Part shown: piece by piece, positions 1 to 5,020 of the stretch
Layout of the letters: the number at the start of each line of letters is the position of its first letter
How positions within the stretch are numbered: the stretch's first letter is position 1
Translations under genes and position numbers: made by a program
The notes under the pieces: generated by a model
Told to the model about the DNA's origin: nothing
Seen by the model: only the letters and a program-made list of their open reading frames with translations
Database searches by the model: none
NCBI GenBank assembly: GCA_022013205.1
Contig: JAKLQT010000113.1
Coordinates: 1-5,255 of the forward strand
Origin: Candidatus Omnitrophota bacterium
GTDB lineage: Bacteria > Omnitrophota > Gorgyraeia > B26-G9
Direction: 5' to 3'
DNA: 5,255 nt

Positions 1-574
1 CTCTATACAATTCTTCAAGCTCTTTATCATCTTCCTCTTCCATAAACATCTCATATGCTCTTGCGCCTTTTCGTCCCTTTAGCCACTCCCTATTTATAAC
101 ATCAGCATATTTTAACCAACTATATTTTTTACCCCCTTTGACATAATTTATATGACTTGACCATTTATATTCTGCTGCTTTTTTTACTATGCCCGCTTTG
201 ATCGGATTTTGATGAATATATCTGATTACCCGCATCAAATAAAACTCCTCCTGCACCACGATCGCCTTATACCTGCCCCTAAAAAGTGTTCCATCTGATC
301 CATATCGGCGATTAAATAATTGGGTATAAACACCATTAACCTGACGCATAAATTGTGGTAGGTTTGCTTCTGGAGTACACACCAATAAATGATAATGATT
401 GCTCATTAAACTATAGGCTATTACATAGGCTTGATATTGTTCGCAGCTCTGTCCAACTATCCTTAAAAAATCTTCCTTATCACCTTCTTCCCGGAAGATA
501 TTCATCTTACCTCTTCCTCGATTTACAACATGATATTTTGCCCCTTCAAAATTAATCCGTATTGCTCTAGCCAT
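1..574 (-). CDS. REP-associated tyrosine transposase (RAYT, Y1/HUH family), 3' end cut by the window
   Basis: This frame is open from an ATG at 574 to the window edge, giving 191 residues with no stop. It looks like a Y1 transposase of the IS200-like superfamily (Pfam Y1_Tnp), RAYT subgroup. Such enzymes cut and rejoin single-stranded DNA at REP-type palindromes. Visible landmarks are the N-terminal 'AKYHVVNRG' (12-20), the metal-binding HUH motif 'SNHYHLL' with His60 and His62, the 'LFRGRYKAI' segment (97-105), and 'RYIHQNPIKAG' (118-128), where Tyr119 is the likely nucleophile, followed by 'YKWSS'. A typical RAYT is roughly 150-250 residues, so little is missing. A weak ribosome site (AGGA, about 14 nt upstream) precedes the start. 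The gene begins 24 nt after the znuB stop on the same strand, so it may be transcribed by read-through. Family assignment is firm; activity is unknown. Confidence 0.9.
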   Translation of the reverse strand, partial: MARAIRINFEGAKYHVVNRGRGKMNIFREEGDKEDFLRIVGQSCEQYQAYVIAYSLMSNHYHLLVCTPEANLPQFMRQVNGVYTQLFNRRYGSDGTLFRGRYKAIVVQEEFYLMRVIRYIHQNPIKAGIVKKAAEYKWSSHINYVKGGKKYSWLKYADVINREWLKGRKGARAYEMFMEEEDDKELEELYR

Positions 575-598
575 GCTAATATCTTATTCTTTTCCTGC

Positions 599-1402
599 CT
601 AGTTGTCAAGTTGAGACTTGACCCCGGTAACGATTAAAATTAAGGCATATACCCCCACAATCGTAGGCCCCGAAGGTAAATCCCATTGATAAGAAAACAT
701 AAGGCCAATTCCAACGCTTAAAAACGCGACTAAACAGGAAATTAAAAAAATCCCGCCTATTCGCTTACTGCAAACTAAACCAATCATCGCCGGCATAATT
801 AGAGAAGCAAAGACAAAGATTACTCCGCAAATCTTCATTGAGAGACTAATCATAATCCCTATAGTCAAATAAAGTAAAAAATCCAGAAAGTTTGCTTTAA
901 GCCCAGACGTAAAAGCAGTTTCCCTGTCAAAAGAAACAAAGATAAATTCCTTAAAGAAAACCAAATGTAATGCCAAAATAGAAACTGAAGCTATCCCTAG
1001 AATCTTTATATCCTGCCAGGTAGTGTAAAGAAGATTACCTGAGATAAGATTCAACCCCCTTGCCTGGGCCAATGGATTTTTGGCAATCAGAATAAGAGCC
1101 ATCGCCGCGCAAAACGCATAAGCAAATCCCAAAATCGCTTCGCGAGAGATATTCTTTTCTGAAAAAGGAATCCAAAATAAAATTATTCCACACAGAGTTA
1201 GAATAAAAGCACTAATTACCGGATTAATTCCTGCAAAAAGTCCTAAAGCAACACCTAATGCTGCCACCTGTGAAAGAGCTACCCCCATAAATACAATTCT
1301 TTTTAAAATTACAAATACCCCCAAATAGGCACAAAGACAAGCGGTTATTACTCCGCCTAAAAAGGCTGTTTGCATAAAAGGCTCTTTAAAAATTTCCCAC
1401 AT
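599..1402 (-). CDS. znuB: Zinc/manganese ABC transporter permease, ZnuB-like (ABC-3 family)
   Basis: This 267-residue polytopic inner-membrane protein matches the ABC-3 permease family (ZnuB/MntB/TroC). It would form the homodimeric channel that accepts metal from ZnuA and is driven by ZnuC. Hydrophobic segments fall at about 10-30, 36-56, 58-78, 89-108, 133-155, 168-188, 190-210, 215-236 and 243-262. Family landmarks are the 'LGVFVILKR' N-terminal turn, 'MGVALSQVAALGVALG' in the second helix, the cytoplasmic 'DRETAFTSGLK' coupling region, 'SLIMPA', and the C-terminal 'DLPSGPTIV'. Length is normal. The start at 1402 is supported by AGGGG overlapping the znuC stop, about 8 nt upstream. The gap to znuC is 12 nt. 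The last eight codons lie within or beside a palindrome that precedes the RAYT gene, so the natural C-terminus may have been altered. Confidence 0.93.
   Translation of the reverse strand: MWEIFKEPFMQTAFLGGVITACLCAYLGVFVILKRIVFMGVALSQVAALGVALGLFAGINPVISAFILTLCGIILFWIPFSEKNISREAILGFAYAFCAAMALILIAKNPLAQARGLNLISGNLLYTTWQDIKILGIASVSILALHLVFFKEFIFVSFDRETAFTSGLKANFLDFLLYLTIGIMISLSMKICGVIFVFASLIMPAMIGLVCSKRIGGIFLISCLVAFLSVGIGLMFSYQWDLPSGPTIVGVYALILIVTGVKSQLDN
605..622. repeat. 7-bp palindrome at the 3' end of znuB, next to the RAYT gene
   Basis: GTCAAGT (605-611) and ACTTGAC (616-622) form a perfect 7-bp inverted repeat around a TGAG loop. It encodes the last residues of ZnuB and ends a few bases before the znuB stop (601-599). 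There is no T-run after it on the minus strand, so it does not look like an intrinsic terminator. Its place just upstream of a RAYT gene fits a REP-like target palindrome, but this is inference from position. Confidence 0.5.
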
Positions 1403-1414
1403 CGCATTATTCCC

Positions 1415-2149
1415 CTAAAATATTACTCTTTGACCATCCATTTCTTTTAATTTTATCTGTGTTTCAAAAATTCCTGAAAGTAAAGCATCATTTAGTTCAC
1501 CTTTAGCAAAAATCTTATAAGAATTTTTATTGTTTAAAAAAATAAACCTCTGAGCAAAATTAATAACTTCATTTAATTCATGTGTCACTAAGGCTATGGT
1601 TAGATTTTGCCTCTCATGGAGAATCCTTATCAAGTCTAAAATTTCCCTCTCGGCTTTAATATCTAAGTCAGTTGTCGGCTCATCAAGAATTAAAAAATTT
1701 GGTTCAAGGCTCAACGCTCTGGCAATAAGCACTCTTTGTTTTTGACCTCCAGAAAGCTCATAAAAAGGTGTTTTCGCTAAATGCCTAATACCTGTAATAT
1801 TTAAAGCCTCCATAACCTTATCGTTATCGCTAAGGCCTGGCCTTCTTAATGGTCCAATAAGAGCAGTTCGCCCCATCATCACAATTTCAAAAACAGTAAA
1901 AGGGAAGATAGTATCAATAAATTGTCTTTGCATGCAATAACCAAAACGCAAGTCTTTATCTCTAATAACTTTTCCTTGTCGCGGTTTTAATAATCCCATA
2001 ATACTGCGTAATAATGTAGTTTTGCCTGAACCATTTGGCCCAACTATCCCTAAAAAATCTCCAGAGCATATCTTAAGATCTAAGACTCCCACAACTATTT
2101 TATTCGTATACCCTAATTTGACATTTTCAAAAGTAACTATCTGTTTCAT
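1415..2149 (-). CDS. znuC: Zinc/manganese ABC transporter ATP-binding protein, ZnuC-like
   Basis: This is the cytoplasmic ATPase that powers ZnuB. From the ATG at 2149 it has 244 residues, a usual length. The nucleotide-binding motifs are all present: Walker A 'GPNGSGKTT' (37-45), a Q-loop glutamine in 'YCMQRQF' (about 74), the signature 'LSGGQKQR' (132-139), Walker B 'LILDEP' (153-158), a D-loop 'TTDLD', and the switch histidine in 'LVTHE' (about 190). 'FPFTVFEIVMMGR' after the Q-loop is typical of the metal-importer ATPases. The start overlaps the znuA stop as TGATG. A GTG one codon upstream (2152) is an alternative and lies 7 nt from a GAGG, against 10 nt for the ATG, so the choice is open by one residue. 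The overlap implies translational coupling to znuA. Base composition is more AT-rich by eye than znuA. Confidence 0.95.
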   Translation of the reverse strand: MKQIVTFENVKLGYTNKIVVGVLDLKICSGDFLGIVGPNGSGKTTLLRSIMGLLKPRQGKVIRDKDLRFGYCMQRQFIDTIFPFTVFEIVMMGRTALIGPLRRPGLSDNDKVMEALNITGIRHLAKTPFYELSGGQKQRVLIARALSLEPNFLILDEPTTDLDIKAEREILDLIRILHERQNLTIALVTHELNEVINFAQRFIFLNNKNSYKIFAKGELNDALLSGIFETQIKLKEMDGQRVIF

Positions 2150-3072
2150 CACTTCAAAGCCTCAACTAATTTATCTATTATCGTGTCTATAAGGCTGAAG
2201 TAATCCATTGCTTCTTTTGTCCCGCCAACCGAATTCGGCACGATAACTACTTCAGCGCCTGTCTGTCCGGCGACAAACCGCGCCGGCTTTTCATCATAAA
2301 AAACCTCCATCAGGATTACACGGATATTTTTCTGTTTTATGATGTCGATTACCTCTTTTAGATGCCCGGGAGAAGGCGGAATGCCCGGTTTTGGTTCAAG
2401 CTCACAGCCAACTTCCAAAGCAAACCTATTGGCAAAATAAGGCCAACTGCGATGGTAAATCGCAATTGCTTCTCTTTTAAATGGCTCTAATTTCTTTGTC
2501 CATTCAAGCATTTTTTTATCTATTTTTCTGTGAAATTCAAGTAAATTATTTTGGAAATAATCCGCATCTTCCGGCCTGATTTTTCTCAGCCGCCGGGTAA
2601 TATTAGAAGCAATTACCCTGGCATTTAAAGGATCCAGCCAATAATGCGGATTGCCCATCGGATGCACATCGCCCATTGAACGGTCTACTTTGGCAGTAGT
2701 AGGAACCTCCATGAGATTCACCCCTTCTGAAGCATCGAGATGGCCGGGTTGGCCGATTCTTATCTTCGGATTTCTTGAACCGTCAAGGATCAATCCCTCA
2801 TAGCCGATCTCAAGCTCAAGGCCGGCGCGGATAAAAAGGTCCGCATTCCTGGCTTTTATCATAAAAGAGGGTTTTGCTTCGACAAAGTGCGGGTCCTGGT
2901 ACCCTTTGCAGATACTATCAACTTTAACCTTATCTCCGCCCACTGCCTCCGCTATAGACTTTAAATCCGTGGTTGTGGTTAAAATCTGCAATCTATCTGT
3001 AACGGAATAGGCCGAACTTGTAAACAAAAAACATAGGGCAAAAATCCCGGACAAAACAATAATCTTTCTCAT
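2149..3072 (-). CDS. znuA: Periplasmic zinc-binding protein of the ABC importer, ZnuA-like (cluster 9 SBP)
   Basis: This is the solute-binding protein that captures metal in the periplasm and hands it to ZnuB. It has 307 residues, with a signal peptide of about 23 residues (Met-Arg-Lys, hydrophobic core, 'SSAYS'). Likely ligands are His62 in 'DPHFVEAKPS', His143 in 'NPHYWLDP' and His207 in 'YHRSWPYF'. Three histidines point to zinc; manganese binders have Glu at the third place. 'EPKPGIPPSPGHL' is typical of zinc members. The His-rich loop of proteobacterial ZnuA is missing, and Asn ('VPNSVGG') stands near where some members place an Asp ligand. The start at 3072 is chosen over the in-frame ATG at 3078 because AGGAGG lies 7 nt from the former and only 1 nt from the latter. 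It follows the porin gene by 26 nt. Metal preference is inferred. Confidence 0.94.
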   Translation of the reverse strand: MRKIIVLSGIFALCFLFTSSAYSVTDRLQILTTTTDLKSIAEAVGGDKVKVDSICKGYQDPHFVEAKPSFMIKARNADLFIRAGLELEIGYEGLILDGSRNPKIRIGQPGHLDASEGVNLMEVPTTAKVDRSMGDVHPMGNPHYWLDPLNARVIASNITRRLRKIRPEDADYFQNNLLEFHRKIDKKMLEWTKKLEPFKREAIAIYHRSWPYFANRFALEVGCELEPKPGIPPSPGHLKEVIDIIKQKNIRVILMEVFYDEKPARFVAGQTGAEVVIVPNSVGGTKEAMDYFSLIDTIIDKLVEALK

Positions 3073-3079
3073 AATCATT

Positions 3080-3085
3080 CCTCCT
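3080..3085 (-). promoter_or_regulatory. Ribosome binding site of znuA, decides the start
   Basis: A full AGGAGG on the minus strand lies 7 nt before the ATG at 3072. The ATG at 3078 is only 1 nt from it and so is a poor start. Strong translation of the binding protein relative to the ATPase and permease fits the usual excess of binding protein. Confidence 0.8.
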
Positions 3086-3098
3086 TTAAGCTATATCC

Positions 3099-4295
3099 TT
3101 AATAAGTATGCGCTCTATGCGGCCCTAATCCAAAATTGCACTGCAGCCACATTTCGTTACTATTCTTATCGTAATCTCTATCGGTATGTTTAAAATGCAA
3201 TCTCCAAAAACAATATTCGCTTTGGGCAAATGTCATCCCCGCGGATACGGCTTCATCCCTCCGGTTGGAGTAATCCGGAAATTCCGATAAGTCATATCTG
3301 CTAAAAACCGACAAGCGTCTTGCGAACTGATATATCAGCGAAGAATACGCTCCCCGGGAATCAACTTGATTGAGGTCAACCTGATCTTTTTGGCTAAAGA
3401 GCGCCTCGTTCTGGAAAACCAGAGATTTATACAATCCCTCTTTTAACGGCCGCCATTTATAGGTAAGGTCAATACCCTCAAGGTTTGTTCTGTTGCTGCC
3501 GTGTCCGCTATCGTTGGGGCCGGTGGCAAAACTTCCGCCAAGTTCCAATGTCGATTCAGGGTTTATTTCAAAAAAGTTCTTAAGGTGAGCCACATAGGCC
3601 ATATCCCTTCCCTCGTTTCCGGCAAAACTCGCGGCATTGTGGTTATTAAGCGCTTCAAATGTCAACTCTATATATTGATCCCAGGGATTAGCAAGTAAAC
3701 TGCTTACTGATATTCCCGGCTCGCTCATGCCTTCTTCGCCGAAAAAGTTAGTCAGCATATTGGGATAATCACACCAGGGTAACGCGTGCAGATGGATTCG
3801 ATTAACTTTGCCGAATCCCGCCTTGAATTTTCCTATTTTGGCCTGTAAATCAAGCGGCAGTTCCAAAAGAGTAAGGTATCCTTCGCAAAGCCCGATCTTC
3901 CATCCTCCATCCTCCTGTTCTACGTGCATAAAAAAGTCCGCCCTGGAATAAGGATCTACCGTTGCGGAAAATGCCAGCTCTGCCTGGCGCATCTTGAATT
4001 GATTATATTGCTCATCGTCTTTCTTATCCGTAGCGTGAAAAATAAAATCGCCGATTACGCTTATATCCGGATTGAAACTCTGGAAACATCCGGCCGATTG
4101 TACTTGTTTAATTTTCGCTTCCAGGGCATCAATCCTTTTATCATAAGATGTCTTCATTTGGCCTAATTGCGAGTTTAATCGGCCGAGTTCTCCTTCTGTT
4201 TTTTTAAGGTCTTTATTCTCATCCAGGTCTTCCTGCGCATACAACCTGCAATTAAAAGCAAAAATAAATACTAAAAATATCACGATCTTTTTCAT
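3099..4295 (-). CDS. Outer-membrane porin-like protein with N-terminal coiled coil, linked to zinc import
   Basis: This 398-residue protein has a signal peptide (1-20, 'MKKIVIFLVF' to 'LYA'), then a charged heptad-like stretch (about 24-66, 'LGRLNSQLGQMKTSYDKRI') that probably forms a coiled coil. From 'FNPDISVIGDF' (about 74) it has alternating polar/hydrophobic strands suited to a beta barrel, ending in 'GLGPHRAHTY' with a C-terminal aromatic residue as expected for BAM-assembled proteins. 'IHLHALPWCDYPN' and the His-containing C-terminus could touch metal, but this is speculation. It resembles hypothetical outer-membrane proteins I associate with zinc ABC loci. I cannot name a specific family. 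The start at 4295 is preferred to 4304 because TGGAGG lies 9 nt from the former and directly abuts the latter. It is the first gene of the tight block with znuACB and may let zinc across the outer membrane. Confidence 0.78.
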   Translation of the reverse strand: MKKIVIFLVFIFAFNCRLYAQEDLDENKDLKKTEGELGRLNSQLGQMKTSYDKRIDALEAKIKQVQSAGCFQSFNPDISVIGDFIFHATDKKDDEQYNQFKMRQAELAFSATVDPYSRADFFMHVEQEDGGWKIGLCEGYLTLLELPLDLQAKIGKFKAGFGKVNRIHLHALPWCDYPNMLTNFFGEEGMSEPGISVSSLLANPWDQYIELTFEALNNHNAASFAGNEGRDMAYVAHLKNFFEINPESTLELGGSFATGPNDSGHGSNRTNLEGIDLTYKWRPLKEGLYKSLVFQNEALFSQKDQVDLNQVDSRGAYSSLIYQFARRLSVFSRYDLSEFPDYSNRRDEAVSAGMTFAQSEYCFWRLHFKHTDRDYDKNSNEMWLQCNFGLGPHRAHTY

Positions 4296-4304
4296 GGATC
4301 TCAT

Positions 4305-4310
4305 CCTCCA
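4305..4310 (-). promoter_or_regulatory. Ribosome binding site of the porin gene, decides the start
   Basis: TGGAGG on the minus strand ends 9 nt before the ATG at 4295. The in-frame ATG at 4304 touches it directly and cannot be used efficiently, so the three extra residues (Met-Arg-Ser) should be dropped, which also leaves a cleaner signal peptide. Confidence 0.75.
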
Positions 4311-4325
4311 TTAATCTATTAAAAC

Positions 4326-4371
4326 TATTGCTTTCAGAGAAAGTTAAACTAATATATAATCTGAAGCAATA
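4326..4371. repeat. Long inverted repeat upstream of the porin-znu operon
   Basis: TATTGCTTTCAGA (4326-4338) pairs with TCTGAAGCAATA (4360-4371), giving 12 bp with one bulged T and a 21-nt AT-rich loop. It lies between the small membrane protein gene and the porin, ending 15 nt before the porin ribosome site. The loop holds TATATT on the minus strand, a possible -10 element without a good -35. It could be a paired operator around an internal promoter or a leader hairpin in read-through mRNA. It does not match a Zur or Fur box that I know. A smaller palindrome, CTTTC-AGA-GAAAG (4331-4343), overlaps one arm. Confidence 0.6.
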
Positions 4372-4403
4372 AATTACGGAATTTATATGGAACTATAAAT
4401 TTA

Positions 4404-4411
4404 GGGGGGGG
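4404..4411. repeat. Run of eight G on the plus strand (eight C in the mRNA sense)
   Basis: A homopolymer of eight G sits just after the stop of the small membrane protein gene and before the porin leader. It is outside any accepted coding region. Such tracts can slip during replication and are also prone to sequencing length errors. Confidence 0.9.
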
Positions 4412-4414
4412 CAA

Positions 4415-4717
4415 TTAGACGGTAACCGGCGGCGCACGGAGATACAAAAATGCCCGGTAGCATTTGAGGATATATAATTGTGGAGCATATAAAAACAAAC
4501 GCTCACACCTAAAATACAGCCCAAGGAGAATAAGGCTAACGAAAAAAATACACGCCGAAATAATCAGCCACGTACAGGAAGGGCAATCGTCATGAACGTG
4601 GCCGTCGCAGTGGTTATGGAAAAACTCGGCTCCGATACTCAGAAAAAGAAAAATAAAAATTATAAGAAATGATATTATTTTTAAATGATTATTTTTAGGA
4701 GCAAACATAGCAGCCAT
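4415..4717 (-). CDS. Small two-helix membrane protein with a His/Cys-rich loop, unknown function
   Basis: From the ATG at 4717 this is a 100-residue protein. A hydrophobic helix (about 14-31) is followed by 'FFHNHCDGHVHDDCPSCTW' with His34, His36, His40, His42 and Cys37, Cys45, Cys48. A second helix (about 50-69) and a basic, aromatic tail ending 'RAPPVTV' follow. The spacing suggests a short loop outside the inner membrane that could bind zinc or copper. The His/CPxC loop and 'RAPP' end recall DUF2946-like proteins, but I do not claim membership. The start is uncertain. ATGs at 4741, 4717 and 4708 are in frame; AAAGGA (4726-4721) is 3 nt from 4717 and 12 nt from 4708, while 4741 has no ribosome site and lies inside a hairpin. 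It precedes the porin by 119 nt and has its own strong promoter. A metal-linked role is inferred. Confidence 0.72.
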   Translation of the reverse strand: MAAMFAPKNNHLKIISFLIIFIFLFLSIGAEFFHNHCDGHVHDDCPSCTWLIISACIFFVSLILLGLYFRCERLFLYAPQLYILKCYRAFLYLRAPPVTV

Positions 4718-4729
4718 ATTTCCTTTTAA

Positions 4730-4778
4730 GAAAATCGCCATCGGCGATGACTTTTATCGCCAGTTATAGGCGATTTTC
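4730..4778 (-). promoter_or_regulatory. Four-arm alternating hairpin leader, attenuator-like
   Basis: Read on the minus strand, four 6-nt arms alternate: ATCGCC (4774-4769), GGCGAT (4761-4756), ATCGCC (4748-4743), GGCGAT (4739-4734). Arms 1:2 and 3:4 can pair (loops of 7 and 3 nt), or instead 2:3, or 1:4, which extends to a perfect 10 bp between 4778-4769 and 4739-4730. The 3:4 hairpin runs into TTTTCTT, a weak intrinsic-terminator-like tail, and ends a few bases before the ribosome site. No ATG-initiated leader peptide is seen between the predicted start site and this element. It matches no riboswitch class that I can recognise. Confidence 0.55.
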
Positions 4779-4794
4779 GCAGCCCCAGCCGTTT

Positions 4795-4813
4795 TGCTTT
4801 GCGTAGCAAAGCA
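4795..4813. repeat. 8-bp perfect hairpin in the leader
   Basis: TGCTTTGC (4795-4802) and GCAAAGCA (4806-4813) pair perfectly around a 3-nt loop. On the minus strand it lies between the start-site hairpin and the four-arm element. No T-run follows in either direction, so it is not an obvious terminator. Confidence 0.65.
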
Positions 4814-4820
4814 GGCGGAG

Positions 4821-4848
4821 ATAGGAAAGTATTTTTATACTTTCCTAT
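4821..4848. repeat. 12-bp perfect hairpin at the predicted mRNA 5' end
   Basis: ATAGGAAAGTAT (4821-4832) and ATACTTTCCTAT (4837-4848) are perfect complements around a 4-nt loop. With the promoter predicted at 4888-4860, the mRNA would begin near 4853, so this stem starts about 6 nt from the 5' end. A stem so placed could protect the mRNA from 5'-end-dependent decay, or could be a dyad operator in the DNA. Neither side has a convincing T-run. Confidence 0.65.
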
Positions 4849-4859
4849 GCAGTGAAAAA

Positions 4860-4888
4860 ATAGTATACCATAGCGTCCGCTTTGTCAA
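4860..4888 (-). promoter_or_regulatory. Sigma70-type promoter for the small membrane protein gene and perhaps the operon
   Basis: The minus strand reads TTGACA (4888-4883, all six consensus bases), a 17-nt spacer, then TACTAT (4865-4860). An overlapping TATACT at 15-nt spacing is a second -10 reading. A start at about A4853 is expected, giving a leader of roughly 136 nt to the ATG at 4717. The -10 lies in a near-palindrome, ATAGTATACCAT (4860-4871). No terminator is clear between the small gene and the porin, so read-through into the zinc genes is possible. Confidence 0.75.
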
Positions 4889-4990
4889 GCTGTTTAAACT
4901 TTATCATAATTTATCCACATACTCTTTCAATTTCGCCCTGAAAGTAATTATGCTTTGATCACATTCCTGAAGATTCATTATTAAATGAAC

Positions 4991-5014
4991 TACCCCGCAG
5001 CAAGCTGCGAGGTA
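4991..5014. repeat. IS200/IS605-type right-end hairpin
   Basis: Directly after the tnpA stop lies an imperfect hairpin. TACC (4991-4994) pairs with GGTA (5011-5014), then there is a C/A mismatch, then CGCAG (4996-5000) pairs with CTGCG (5005-5009) around CAAG. IS200/IS605 transposases recognise such imperfect subterminal hairpins at both ends and cut a few bases outside them. The exact end of the element is not fixed here. A further 6-bp dyad (TTCATT/AATGAA, 4974-4989) abuts it. Confidence 0.6.
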
Positions 5015-5020
5015 TCCCCG

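Noticed and set aside
355..555. Plus-strand reading frame of 66 codons inside the RAYT region
   Set aside because: It lies opposite the clear RAYT coding frame, has no ribosome site and no recognisable motif.
3501..4166. Two plus-strand reading frames opposite the porin gene
   Set aside because: Both are antisense shadows of the porin frame, with no ribosome sites or family features.
4339..4381. Strong promoter directly upstream of the porin
   Set aside because: TATATT or TAACTT could serve as -10, but no -35 better than three of six matches lies at a suitable spacing, so I do not call it.
4718..4741. Start of the small membrane protein at 4741
   Set aside because: That ATG has no ribosome site and sits between arms 3 and 4 of the leader hairpin. 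The AAAGGA further on supports 4717 or 4708.
4821..4848. Intrinsic terminator of the IS200 unit
   Set aside because: The stem is perfect, but it has low G+C, no T-run follows it on the minus strand, and it lies downstream of a promoter that would have to transcribe through it.
4781..4853. Possible c-di-GMP-I riboswitch, from ACGCAAAGC and GGCTGGGGCTGCGA on the minus strand
   Set aside because: The short words resemble parts of that class, but the first lies inside a perfect 8-bp hairpin, and the required GAAA-tetraloop helix and the order of conserved segments are missing.
4911..4919. Perfect DnaA box TTATCCACA
   Set aside because: Only one box is seen, with no cluster, no AT-rich unwinding array and no dnaA or dnaN neighbour. 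A single match can occur by chance in AT-rich DNA.
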